From positions 1-39,364 of the forward strand of contig JAFVSR010000002.1 of assembly GCA_017503645.1 (NCBI GenBank): DNA of 39,364 nt, read 5' to 3'. Source of the DNA: Bacteroidaceae bacterium. Lineage in GTDB: Bacteria; Bacteroidota; Bacteroidia; Bacteroidales; Bacteroidaceae. Position numbers and translations under genes: made by a program. The notes below the pieces were generated by a model. That model was not told where the DNA came from and made no database searches. It was given only the letters and a program-made list of their open reading frames with translations. Below, in pieces: positions 26,390-34,597 of the stretch. The stretch's first letter is position 1. The number at the start of each line of letters is the position of its first letter.

Positions 26390-28024
26390 ATGAAGAAAGT
26401 TCTATTATCACTGCTTGCCGTCATACTTGCGGCAAACATTCACGCACAAATCACCGATGCACCAAGCATCTTGCCCAAGCCCACAAAAACGACAATGGGG
26501 CTTGCAAATTGTTTTTTTGAGCTCACCCCCGATACAAAAATCGTGAACCTGTTGGGCGACAGCGATGCAAAAAGCATAACCAAAGAGGTCAACCGCATAG
26601 TACAGGAGCTGCTTGGCGAGAAACTTAAGACGGCAACAAGCGTAAAAGGTGACAACAACATCATCATCAGAAAGAACAACTCGCTTGCAACAGAGGGTTA
26701 TATATTGGATATTGCGCCCGAGAACATTATTATACAGGCAAAAAGCGCCGCAGGAGCATTCTACGCATTGCAGACTCTGAAGCAGATTATTCCCGTACAG
26801 GCTTTTGAAACACCTATAGACCTGGAGGTGGTGAAACTGCCCGCTATGAAGGTTGAGGATGCGCCCCATTTTGCATACCGCGGATTTATGCTCGACTGCT
26901 CACGCCATTTCTGGAGCGTAGAGACCGTGAAGGAGGTTATAGACATAATGGCTATGCACAAGATGAACCGCTTCCACTGGCACCTCACCGAGGACCAGGG
27001 CTGGCGCATTGAGATAAAGAAATATCCATTGCTCACCGAAATTGGCAGCCTGCGCGAGCAGACCACCACAGGGCACAACGAGGGGCTCGACGGAATACCT
27101 TACGGCGGATATTACTCGCAGAAGGATATCAAGGAGATTGTAAAATATGCTGCCGAGCGCTTCATAACAATAATCCCCGAGATTGAGATTCCCGGACACT
27201 CTTTGGGAGCGCTGTGCGCCTACCCCTGGCTCGGTTGCCGCGGCGAGGAGGGCAACTACAAGACCTGGTCGTACTGGGGAGTATCGCCCCAGATTGCCTG
27301 TGCAGGAAAGGAGAGTACCTTCAAATTCTGGGAGGATGTTCTGGGCGAGGTGATAAAACTGTTCCCCGGCGAATATATACACATAGGCGGCGACGAAGCA
27401 CCACGCGACGAGTGGAAGGTGTGCCCGTTGTGCCAACAGCGCATAAAGGAGAATGGTTTGAAGAACGAGGCCGAACTGCAGTCGTATGTGACACACCGCA
27501 TAGAGGAATATTTGAACAAGCACGGCCGCAAACTTATCGGTTGGGATGAGATTCTCGAAGGCGGAGTGAGCCAAAGCGCCACCATTATGTCGTGGCGAGG
27601 AGCATCGGGCGGTATTAAGGCTGCACAAAAAGGCAATTATGCCATAATGACACCCAATGATTTCTGCTACCTCGACTATTTCCAGACCAAGGACCGCAAA
27701 GACGAGCCCGATGCCATAGGCGGTTACGTACCCCTTGCAAAGAGCTACTCGCTAAACCCATACGACAAGCTCACTGCCGAGCAGCAGAAATACATATTGG
27801 GTGTACAGGGCAACCTGTGGTGCGAATATATCCCCACCCCTATGCAGTTGCAATATATGGCACTGCCCCGCTTGGGCGCCCTTGCCGAAATCGGCTGGAG
27901 CAACCCCGCACCCGAGAAGAAGGACACAAATGAGTTTATAGAGCGCGCCAAGCATCTGTCGCGCTATTACGCAGTGTTTGGCTGGAATTTCGCCAAACAT
28001 TTCTACGATGGCGTTGAGGAGTAA
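26390..28024 (+). CDS. GH20 beta-N-acetylhexosaminidase
   Basis: This 544-residue exported enzyme removes terminal beta-linked GlcNAc or GalNAc. Signal peptide about 1-19 (ends I-H-A-Q). A GH20b-type domain (about 25-150) is followed by the TIM barrel (about 160-530), with F-H-W-H-L-T-E-D-Q-G-W-R (about 195-206) and the catalytic H-I-G-G-D-E pair Asp335-Glu336. Substrate-assisted catalysis is the rule for the family. The start at 26390 was chosen over an in-frame ATG at 26342 because it begins the signal peptide and lies downstream of the promoter. It is divergent from the ROK kinase and most likely acts after sialic acid and sulfate are removed. Confidence 0.92.
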   Translation: MKKVLLSLLAVILAANIHAQITDAPSILPKPTKTTMGLANCFFELTPDTKIVNLLGDSDAKSITKEVNRIVQELLGEKLKTATSVKGDNNIIIRKNNSLATEGYILDIAPENIIIQAKSAAGAFYALQTLKQIIPVQAFETPIDLEVVKLPAMKVEDAPHFAYRGFMLDCSRHFWSVETVKEVIDIMAMHKMNRFHWHLTEDQGWRIEIKKYPLLTEIGSLREQTTTGHNEGLDGIPYGGYYSQKDIKEIVKYAAERFITIIPEIEIPGHSLGALCAYPWLGCRGEEGNYKTWSYWGVSPQIACAGKESTFKFWEDVLGEVIKLFPGEYIHIGGDEAPRDEWKVCPLCQQRIKENGLKNEAELQSYVTHRIEEYLNKHGRKLIGWDEILEGGVSQSATIMSWRGASGGIKAAQKGNYAIMTPNDFCYLDYFQTKDRKDEPDAIGGYVPLAKSYSLNPYDKLTAEQQKYILGVQGNLWCEYIPTPMQLQYMALPRLGALAEIGWSNPAPEKKDTNEFIERAKHLSRYYAVFGWNFAKHFYDGVEE

Positions 28025-28035
28025 CCAACACCCAC

Positions 28036-28089
28036 ATATAAAAAAGAGGCAACCGACACTCGCGAGTGTCGGTTGCCTCTTTTTTATAT
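28036..28089. terminator. Perfect 54-bp palindrome, shared terminator
   Basis: Positions 28036-28062 and 28063-28089 are exact reverse complements (27 bp each arm, no loop). The arms end in A and T runs, so the hairpin can stop transcripts of the GH20 gene from the left and of the small lipoprotein gene from the right. Confidence 0.9.
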
Positions 28090-28099
28090 GCCAAGTATT

Positions 28100-28432
28100 T
28101 TACTTTTGGGCATCCAATATTTTGCGGCGCATTGCTGCTGCTTTTGCATTTACCGCGTTAGAGGCTCTCAAACGACGTTGACAAATTTCATATGCATCCT
28201 CATCGTCCATATTAAGGGTTTTGTATTTTTCGGCCTCCTCGGGGTACTCCTCGTTGAGCTCCCGTATATCGCTTCTCATCTGCCTCATAATACTCATTAT
28301 CTCCTTAACCGACGAAGCGGCCTCTACCTGCTCTTTTGCATCGCTGCAAATGGCCTCATACTCCTCTATGTAGGAGTTGCCGCAAGAGACAAGCAGCAAT
28401 GCCGCTGCGGCAATAAAAAATAACTTTTTCAT
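28100..28432 (-). CDS. Small predicted lipoprotein, function unknown
   Basis: This 110-residue protein has a clear lipoprotein signal, L-L-L-V-S-C with Cys17. The rest is strongly charged and helical (E-E-Y-E-A-I, R-Q-M-R-S-D-I-R-E-L-N-E-E-Y) with no motif that I recognise, and may form a coiled coil. It converges on the GH20 gene and shares its terminator. It is a single gene; any link to glycan use is only by location. Confidence 0.8.
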   Translation of the reverse strand: MKKLFFIAAAALLLVSCGNSYIEEYEAICSDAKEQVEAASSVKEIMSIMRQMRSDIRELNEEYPEEAEKYKTLNMDDEDAYEICQRRLRASNAVNAKAAAMRRKILDAQK

Positions 28433-28576
28433 CTATATATGTTTTTAGAATTTATATTTCCAATGGGCAAATATATTATTTTTTTACTTACACTGCACAA
28501 AAAAGAAGTTCTAAATTTACACATTGAAAATAGAGAAAACATCACCCCTGCTATTTTTTTCTTTCCGCAATAGTAT

Positions 28577-28584
28577 TATCTTCG
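28577..28584 (+). promoter_or_regulatory. -7 promoter box (TTCG variant) for the acetylesterase gene
   Basis: TATCTTCG, 21 bases ahead of the ATG. The same word precedes the GH20 and TRIC-family genes. The expected -33 region is a T run without TTTG. Confidence 0.45.
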
Positions 28585-28605
28585 CAAAAACAATAATACA
28601 AGACA

Positions 28606-30687
28606 ATGAAACGTACACTGCTACTCACTCTGCTGCTTGCCGTTACGCTTGCAGTCGGCGCACAAGAGAAGATAAAGGTTGCTTGCATCGGCAACAGTGT
28701 CACATATGGTTACGGGCACAGCAACCCCGCCAAGACATCATACCCCACACAGCTGGGCACACTGCTTGGCGATGGCTACGAAGTGGGCAATTTTGGTAAA
28801 TCGGAAGCTACCCTGCTAAACAAGGGACACCGCCCGTACACCAAGCAAACCGAATATAAGGCGGCACTCGATTTTGCCCCCGACATTGCCATAATACATT
28901 TGGGCCTAAACGACACCGACCCTCGCAACTGGCCCAACTACCGCGACGAGTTTATCCCCGACTATTTGTCACTCATAGACACGCTGCGCAACATAAACCC
29001 CGATGTTAAAATATGGGTGTGCCGTATGACGCCCATATTCCATTGGCACAAACGATTCAAGAGCGGCACACGCGACTGGTATGCACAAATCCAAAAAGCC
29101 ATAGAGGATGTGGCCGAGCTTGCCGAGGTTGAACTCATCGACCTGCAGGAGCAGCTGTACCACCGCCCCGACCTTATGCCCGATGCACTGCACCCCAACG
29201 AACAAGGAGCCGGCATCATAGCAAAAAGGGTATATTCGGCCATTACGGGAGATTTCGGTGGCCTTTCGCTGCCCGCCATTTACAGCGACAATATGGTTAT
29301 TCAACGCGGGGTGCCGTTTGTTCTCAAAGGCACAGCCAATGCAGGCGAGAAGGTTACCGCGCGCATAGGCAGGCAGAAGATTAAGGCCAAAGCGGCAACA
29401 GATGGCAGTTGGCAGGTACGTTTCAAGCCAATGAGAGCCGATGGCAAGAGCCATACTCTGACCATTGAGTGCGGCAAGGAGAAGATTGAGTATAAGAACA
29501 TTGCTGTGGGCGAGGTGTGGCTCTGTTCGGGGCAATCCAATATGGCGTTTATGGTGAAAGAGAGCTCGCACGCTGCCGCAAGCCTCGAGGGTTGCGAGAA
29601 GAAAGAGGTGCGCCTCTACGATATGAAACCACGTGTAGTAACCGACAATATAGAGTGGCCTGCCGAGGAGCTTGTGAAACTTAACGAGCACGATTATTAC
29701 CTGCCCACAAAGTGGCAAAAGGCCGACAAAGAGAGTGTAAACGACTTCTCGGCCGTGGCATACCATTTTGGCGCAATGCTTGCCGACTCGCTTGGTGTGC
29801 CTGTGGGCCTTATATGCAACGCAGTGGGTGGCGCGCCGGCCGAGGCGTTCATTGCGCGCAACACGCTCGAATGGCATCCCCGTCTGTTGGAGATTCTCTA
29901 CAACTGGCGCAACAACGATATGATACAGGAGTGGTGCCGCGGCCGAGCATCGCAGAATATTAAAAAGAGCAACAACCCCCTGCAACGCCATCCCTACGAG
30001 CCCACATATCTGTATGAAACCGGTATAGCCCCCATTGCATCGTACCCCATAAAGGGCGCAATATGGTATCAGGGAGAATCCAATGCCCACAACGTGGAAC
30101 TGCACGAGGAGATATTCCCCACCCTTGTCGATTGTTGGCGTCAAACGTGGGATAACCCCTCAATGCCCTTCTATTTTGTACAGCTGTCGAGCATAGAGCG
30201 CCCCACCTGGCCCCATTTCCGCGATTCGCAACGCCGCTTGGCAGGCAGCATAGAGAATTGTGCTCTTGCAGTGTCGAGCGACAAGGGCGACCGATGGAAC
30301 GTGCACCCCACAGACAAAAAGCCTGTTGGCGAGAGGCTTGCAAGGCAGGCCCTGCACAACACATACGGGATGAAGCACGTAACACCCGCCGGCCCCACAA
30401 TAGAGAAAGCAGAGAGAAAAGGCAACAGCCTTATACTCACCTTCTCCAATGCCAACGGCCTTGCAAGCAGCGACGGCCTGCCCCTGCGCACATTTGAGAT
30501 TGCAGGAGAGAGGGGGAGCTACCTGCCTGCCGAGAAGGTGGAGATTATGGGCAACAAGGTGCGCATAAGGAACTGCGACATTGCAGTGCCCTACCGCGCC
30601 CGCTATGGCTGGCAACCCTACACCACCGCCAACCTTGTGAACAGCGAGGGGCTGCCGGCAAGCACATTTGAAATTTCCGTGGAATAA
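28606..30687 (+). CDS. Two-domain sialate O-acetylesterase (SGNH plus SASA)
   Basis: This 693-residue exported esterase has a signal peptide (about 1-19, ending G-A-Q). Domain 1 (about 22-215) is SGNH, with C-I-G-N-S-V-T (Ser31), L-G-L-N-D (Asn102) and D-A-L-H-P (Asp193, His196). Domain 2 (about 220-690) is the sialate O-acetylesterase (SASA) fold, with C-S-G-Q-S-N-M (Ser311), I-W-Y-Q-G-E-S-N (Glu491) and N-V-H-P-T-D (His567). Both catalytic sets look intact. Similar dual-domain esterases (for example EstA of Bacteroides vulgatus) remove 9-O-acetyl groups from sialic acids so that sialidases can act. It is a single gene ended by the hairpin at 30710. Confidence 0.88.
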   Translation: MKRTLLLTLLLAVTLAVGAQEKIKVACIGNSVTYGYGHSNPAKTSYPTQLGTLLGDGYEVGNFGKSEATLLNKGHRPYTKQTEYKAALDFAPDIAIIHLGLNDTDPRNWPNYRDEFIPDYLSLIDTLRNINPDVKIWVCRMTPIFHWHKRFKSGTRDWYAQIQKAIEDVAELAEVELIDLQEQLYHRPDLMPDALHPNEQGAGIIAKRVYSAITGDFGGLSLPAIYSDNMVIQRGVPFVLKGTANAGEKVTARIGRQKIKAKAATDGSWQVRFKPMRADGKSHTLTIECGKEKIEYKNIAVGEVWLCSGQSNMAFMVKESSHAAASLEGCEKKEVRLYDMKPRVVTDNIEWPAEELVKLNEHDYYLPTKWQKADKESVNDFSAVAYHFGAMLADSLGVPVGLICNAVGGAPAEAFIARNTLEWHPRLLEILYNWRNNDMIQEWCRGRASQNIKKSNNPLQRHPYEPTYLYETGIAPIASYPIKGAIWYQGESNAHNVELHEEIFPTLVDCWRQTWDNPSMPFYFVQLSSIERPTWPHFRDSQRRLAGSIENCALAVSSDKGDRWNVHPTDKKPVGERLARQALHNTYGMKHVTPAGPTIEKAERKGNSLILTFSNANGLASSDGLPLRTFEIAGERGSYLPAEKVEIMGNKVRIRNCDIAVPYRARYGWQPYTTANLVNSEGLPASTFEISVE

Positions 30688-30709
30688 AACAATTGCTATT
30701 CACAACAAA

Positions 30710-30752
30710 AAAATGAGGCTGACTAAAAAGTATTTTTTAGCAGCCTCATTTT
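30710..30752. terminator. Hairpin terminator after the acetylesterase gene
   Basis: Arms AAAATGAGGCTG and CAGCCTCATTTT with a further CTAAAAA / TTTTTTAG extension and one bulged base. It stands 22 bases past the esterase stop and between convergent genes. Confidence 0.85.
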
Positions 30753-30854
30753 GCAGGGAGATGAATAAAAAGATGTAGTTTAAGGCTTGCGCAGCCTGAA
30801 AAACCGCAGTTTACTGGGCGTAAATGAGGATTTTGAAGGCAAGCGTAACGCAAA
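30751..30854. repeat. Dispersed structured repeat, copy 1
   Basis: About 104 bases match 39259-39364 at most positions, including a shared 14-base core (CGCAGTTTACTNNGCGTAAATGAG in which two bases differ). It can fold: GCTTGC (30785-30790) with GCAAGC (30839-30844), and inner CCT/AGG and CGC/GCG stems. Both copies follow a terminator hairpin. Confidence 0.75.
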
Positions 30855-30896
30855 AATACACTTTTTAGTCATCTTCATTTTGTATATGAGTGCATT

Positions 30897-32087
30897 TTAC
30901 TTTATCACGCCAAGCTCCTTACCCACCTTGATGAAGGCTGCAATGGCCTTATCCAAGTGCTCGGGCTCGTGAGCGGCCGACAACTGAACACGAATGCGTG
31001 CCTGACCTTTGGGAACCACGGGATAGTAGAAACCGGTTACGAAGATACCCTCCTCGGCCATCTTCTGTGCAAACACCTGCGACAGAGGAGCGTCGTAGAG
31101 CATTACGGCGCAGATTGCCGACTGTGTGGGCTTGATATCGAAGCCTGCGGCAAGCATCTTGTCGCGGAAATAGTTCACATTGTTCTGCAACTTGGTGTGC
31201 AATGCATCGCTCTCGGCAAGCATCTTGAACATCTCGATAGATGCACCAACCACCGAAGGGGGCAATGAGTTGGAGAAGAGATAGGGGCGCGAACGCTGGC
31301 GCAACATATCTATAATCTCCTTGCGACCTGTGGTGAAACCACCTACTGCACCGCCAAACGCCTTACCAAGTGTACCGGTGAAGATATCTATGCGGCCATA
31401 GCAATCGAACTGCTCGGCCACGCCGTGGCCTGTAGCACCCACAACGCCTGCCGAGTGGCTCTCATCTACCATAACAAGGGCATCGTATTTCTCGGCCAAG
31501 TCGCAAATTTTATCCATAGGTGCCACGTTTCCGTCCATAGAGAAAACGCCATCGGTTACTATAATGCGGTAACGCTGTGCCTGTGCCTCTTGCAAGCAAC
31601 GCTCAAGGTCGGCCATATCGGCATTGGCATAGCGGTAGCGCTGTGCCTTGCACAAACGCACGCCGTCGATGATTGATGCGTGGTTCAGCGAGTCGGATAT
31701 AATGGCATCCTCGGCTGTAAAGAGGGGTTCAAAAAGACCGCCATTGGCATCGAAACAGGCAGCATAGAGGATGGTATCCTCGGTTTTGAAATAATCCGAC
31801 ACTGCCTTTTCGAGCTGCTTATGGTAGTCCTGTGTTCCGCAAATGAAACGTACCGACGACATACCAAAGCCACGCTCCTCCATTGCCTCCTCGGCAGCCT
31901 TTATGAGGCGGGGGTTGTTTGAAAGGCCCAAATAGTTGTTGGCACAGAAGTTCAATGCCTTTGAACCATCCTCGAGAGTAATCTCGGCAAACTGCTGCGA
32001 GGCTATATTGCGCTCTCTTTTGTACAAGCCGGCTGCATCTATTGCGGCCAACTCATCTTTTAGGTGTTGTTGAAATTTACCGTACAT
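30897..32087 (-). CDS. Glycine C-acetyltransferase (2-amino-3-ketobutyrate CoA ligase)
   Basis: The 396-residue PLP enzyme cleaves 2-amino-3-ketobutyrate with CoA to glycine and acetyl-CoA, the second step of threonine breakdown. The alpha-oxoamine synthase features are visible: N-Y-L-G-L (about 51-55), S-L-N-H-A-S (His136), V-D-E-S-H-S-A-G (Asp208, His211) and G-T-L-G-K-A-F-G-G with the PLP lysine Lys242. The length is that of E. coli Kbl. It is divergent from tdh across a 330-base gap, so both steps are encoded together. Confidence 0.94.
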   Translation of the reverse strand: MYGKFQQHLKDELAAIDAAGLYKRERNIASQQFAEITLEDGSKALNFCANNYLGLSNNPRLIKAAEEAMEERGFGMSSVRFICGTQDYHKQLEKAVSDYFKTEDTILYAACFDANGGLFEPLFTAEDAIISDSLNHASIIDGVRLCKAQRYRYANADMADLERCLQEAQAQRYRIIVTDGVFSMDGNVAPMDKICDLAEKYDALVMVDESHSAGVVGATGHGVAEQFDCYGRIDIFTGTLGKAFGGAVGGFTTGRKEIIDMLRQRSRPYLFSNSLPPSVVGASIEMFKMLAESDALHTKLQNNVNYFRDKMLAAGFDIKPTQSAICAVMLYDAPLSQVFAQKMAEEGIFVTGFYYPVVPKGQARIRVQLSAAHEPEHLDKAIAAFIKVGKELGVIK

Positions 32088-32130
32088 TTTTTATCTTTTT
32101 TATAATTTCACTATTCGTTTTTCGAACACG

Positions 32131-32164
32131 CAAATGTACCTCTTTTTATTATAAAATTCACAAA
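32131..32164 (-). promoter_or_regulatory. Promoter for kbl
   Basis: On the minus strand, TTTG (32164-32161) is followed 22 bases later by TACATTTG (32138-32131), an exact -7 match. It lies about 44 bases ahead of the start. Confidence 0.55.
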
Positions 32165-32417
32165 TTTCACAAATAAATATCGGTGCAGATTGTAATATAT
32201 CTGAAAATGGTATATCGCGGACAGGGAACGTACAAGCGCTTTTTTACATATATTTGGAATAAAATTTCACAATCTTTTCAACTATGAAAATAATAGTGAA
32301 GCACAGAGCGTTTTTTAACTAAAAAAAGCAAATAAAGAGGGGTATAAAAGAAATTTTAGATGTATATTCGCAGTGGTTTAACATTATGCAAACAGATAAA
32401 GCTAATATAGTATAATT
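32165..32417 (+). promoter_or_regulatory. kbl-tdh divergent region with tdh -7 box
   Basis: An AT-rich non-coding stretch. TATATTCG at 32363-32370, about 47 bases ahead of the tdh ATG, is a likely -7 box of the TTCG variant. No gene or clear operator was seen. Confidence 0.4.
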
Positions 32418-33374
32418 ATGAAAAATGTTCTTGTTATCGGTTCCACAGGACAGATAGGTTCCGAGCTTACGATGACACTGCGCAAGCAGATTCCCAATGG
32501 CAACATTGTTGCCGGTTACATACCCGGTGCCGAGCCCAAAGGTGTGCTTTTGGAGAGCGGCCCTGCAGCCATTGCCAATGTGTGCGATGCCAAGCAGCTT
32601 GCCGAGGTTGTGGAGAAATATGAGATTGATACCATATATAACCTTGCAGCCCTGCTGTCGGCAGTAGCCGAGTCGAAGCCTTTGCTTGCGTGGGATATTC
32701 AGATGAACGGCCTTATAAACATATTGGAGATTGCCCGCGAAAAGAAATGTGCGGTATTCACACCCAGCTCCATTGGCTCGTTCGGCCCCAACACACCACG
32801 CGACAACACGCCCCAGGACACCATACAGCGCCCCAAGACAATGTATGGCGTAACCAAAGTGGCTACCGAACTTTTGAGCGACTACTACTTTACAAAATAT
32901 GGCGTTGATACCCGTGCGGTGCGTTTCCCCGGCCTCATTTCCAACGTGACACTCCCGGGCGGCGGCACCACCGATTATGCCGTGGAGATTTACTATGCAG
33001 CCGTTAAGGGCGAGGATTTTGCCTGCCCCATTCAGGCCGGCACATTTATGGATATGATGTATATGCCCGATGCCCTAAAAGCAGCCATTGACATTATGAA
33101 CGCCGACCCTGCGCGCCTCATTCACCGCAATGCTTTCAACGTGGCATCAATGAGTTTCGACCCCGAAATCATAAAGGCCGCCATTCAAAAGTATATCCCC
33201 GACTTCAAGATGCACTATGAGTTCGACCCCGTGCGTCAGGCCATTGCCGACTCCTGGCCCAACAAGATGGACGACTCTTGCGCACGCAACGAGTGGGATT
33301 GGAAGCCATCGTATGACCTCGATTCTATGACCGTGGATATGATAAACACACTGCGCCAACGCTTTGGCAAGTAA
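32418..33374 (+). CDS. L-threonine 3-dehydrogenase, short-chain (epimerase-like) type
   Basis: This 318-residue NAD-dependent enzyme oxidises threonine to 2-amino-3-ketobutyrate. The N-terminal Rossmann motif G-S-T-G-Q-I-G is at 8-14; the catalytic Y-G-V-T-K gives Tyr143 and Lys147, with the Ser/Thr in T-P-S-S-I-G (about 115-120). The length and F-P-G-L-I-S motif fit the SDR-type threonine dehydrogenases rather than the zinc type. It is paired with kbl on the opposite strand, which supports the call. It is ended by a perfect palindrome. Confidence 0.9.
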   Translation: MKNVLVIGSTGQIGSELTMTLRKQIPNGNIVAGYIPGAEPKGVLLESGPAAIANVCDAKQLAEVVEKYEIDTIYNLAALLSAVAESKPLLAWDIQMNGLINILEIAREKKCAVFTPSSIGSFGPNTPRDNTPQDTIQRPKTMYGVTKVATELLSDYYFTKYGVDTRAVRFPGLISNVTLPGGGTTDYAVEIYYAAVKGEDFACPIQAGTFMDMMYMPDALKAAIDIMNADPARLIHRNAFNVASMSFDPEIIKAAIQKYIPDFKMHYEFDPVRQAIADSWPNKMDDSCARNEWDWKPSYDLDSMTVDMINTLRQRFGK

Positions 33375-33383
33375 CAGCGCACA

Positions 33384-33437
33384 ATAGATAAAAAAGGATT
33401 GGCGATGCAGCTGCATCGCCAATCCTTTTTTATCTAT
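33384..33437. terminator. Second perfect 54-bp palindrome, shared terminator
   Basis: Positions 33384-33410 and 33411-33437 are exact reverse complements, 27 bp each, with AT-rich outer ends. It lies between tdh (stop 33374) and nadA (stop 33448) and would serve both. The size equals the palindrome at 28036 although the sequence is different. Confidence 0.9.
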
Positions 33438-33447
33438 ATCCTTTATA

Positions 33448-34437
33448 TTATTTCAAGTTCTTTGACAACTCGAGCATACGCTCTATGGGGCGCAAGGCAT
33501 CGGCACGCATAGCCTCATCGAGCTCCACGAAGGGCCACTCATACTTAAGACAGTTGTATAGCTTGGGCAGAGTGTTCAGGCGCATATAATTGCACTCGTT
33601 GCAGGCGCAAGGGCCTGTGGTGGGAGGCACTGGGATAAACGTTTTTTGCGGGCAACATTTAACCATTTCGTGCAGAATACCGCTTTCGGTGGCCACAATA
33701 AACTCCTGCGCATCGCTCTCCTGTGCATATTTCAGGATATTGGCAGTGGAGCCAATGTAGTCGGCCAGCGCAAGCACACCGCTCTTGCACTCGGGGTGCG
33801 CAAGTACTTTGGCATCGGGGTGCGTGGCTTTGAGCTCCACAATCTTCTCAATGGAGAATTGTTCGTGCACGTGGCAACCACCGTTCCACAGCTTCATACT
33901 GCGGCCTGTTACAGCATTCAAGTAGCCACCAAGGTTCTTGTCGGGGGCAAACAGAATTTTTTCATCCTTGTCGAAGGAATCTACTACCGCACGGGCGTTA
34001 GAAGATGTCACCACAATGTCGGTGAGCGCCTTGACCGCAGCCGATGTATTTACATAGGCCACCACCTTGTAGTCGGGATGCTCGCGTTTGAAGGCGGCAA
34101 GTTCCTCGGCAGGGCAGCTGTCGGCAAGAGAGCAACCGGCATTAAGGTCGGGCAGAAGCACCAATTTATGGGGGCAGAGGATTTTATTGGTTTCGGCCAT
34201 AAAGTGCACACCGCACATAACTATGATGTCGGCCTCGGTCTTTTCGGCCTGCTGTGCAAGGGCAAGGCTGTCGCCCACAAAATCGGCAACGTCCTGTATT
34301 TCGCCCTCGGTATAATAATGGGCCAGAATAACCGCATTCTTCTCTTTACACAGTTTGCGTATCTCGGCTTTGAGGTCAATGCCTGCGGGAACAGCCTCAT
34401 CGACAAAGCCTTTATCTTTCCATTCCTGTTTTATCAT
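33448..34437 (-). CDS. Quinolinate synthase NadA
   Basis: The 329-residue enzyme condenses iminoaspartate with dihydroxyacetone phosphate to quinolinate for NAD synthesis, using a [4Fe-4S] cluster. Likely cluster cysteines are Cys75 (M-C-G-V-H-F-M-A-E-T), Cys188 (G-G-C-H-V-H) and one of the C-terminal group in P-C-A-C-N-E-C-N-Y-M (277-282). Also seen are H-Y-Y (40-42) and H-P-E-C-K-S-G. The start at 34437 was preferred over an in-frame ATG at 34494 because the family begins just before K-I-x-x-L. No nadB or nadC is adjacent. Confidence 0.93.
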   Translation of the reverse strand: MIKQEWKDKGFVDEAVPAGIDLKAEIRKLCKEKNAVILAHYYTEGEIQDVADFVGDSLALAQQAEKTEADIIVMCGVHFMAETNKILCPHKLVLLPDLNAGCSLADSCPAEELAAFKREHPDYKVVAYVNTSAAVKALTDIVVTSSNARAVVDSFDKDEKILFAPDKNLGGYLNAVTGRSMKLWNGGCHVHEQFSIEKIVELKATHPDAKVLAHPECKSGVLALADYIGSTANILKYAQESDAQEFIVATESGILHEMVKCCPQKTFIPVPPTTGPCACNECNYMRLNTLPKLYNCLKYEWPFVELDEAMRADALRPIERMLELSKNLK

Positions 34438-34546
34438 ATTGCAAATATTTCTATCCTCTATTTGAGATTCCCAACCCAAAGTTCGGAATGACAAATAGAC
34501 TTATATTTATTACCTGTTTTATTCCAAAGGTGCAACCTATTTTTGG

Positions 34547-34554
34547 CAAAGGTA
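34547..34554 (-). promoter_or_regulatory. -7 promoter box for nadA
   Basis: The minus strand reads TACCTTTG, an exact TAnnTTTG match, about 110 bases ahead of the chosen start. Confidence 0.4.
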
Positions 34555-34597
34555 ATATTTTTCGTCTATAAAATACTCTAACACCTCTTAAACTTAA

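Noticed and set aside
28036-28089. Phage or integron attachment site
   Set aside because: There is no integrase, tRNA gene or direct-repeat pair nearby. The convergent setting fits a terminator better.
28969-30144. Minus-strand open frame of 391 codons opposite the acetylesterase gene
   Set aside because: It is a shadow of the real gene, with no motif, no promoter and no plausible start context.
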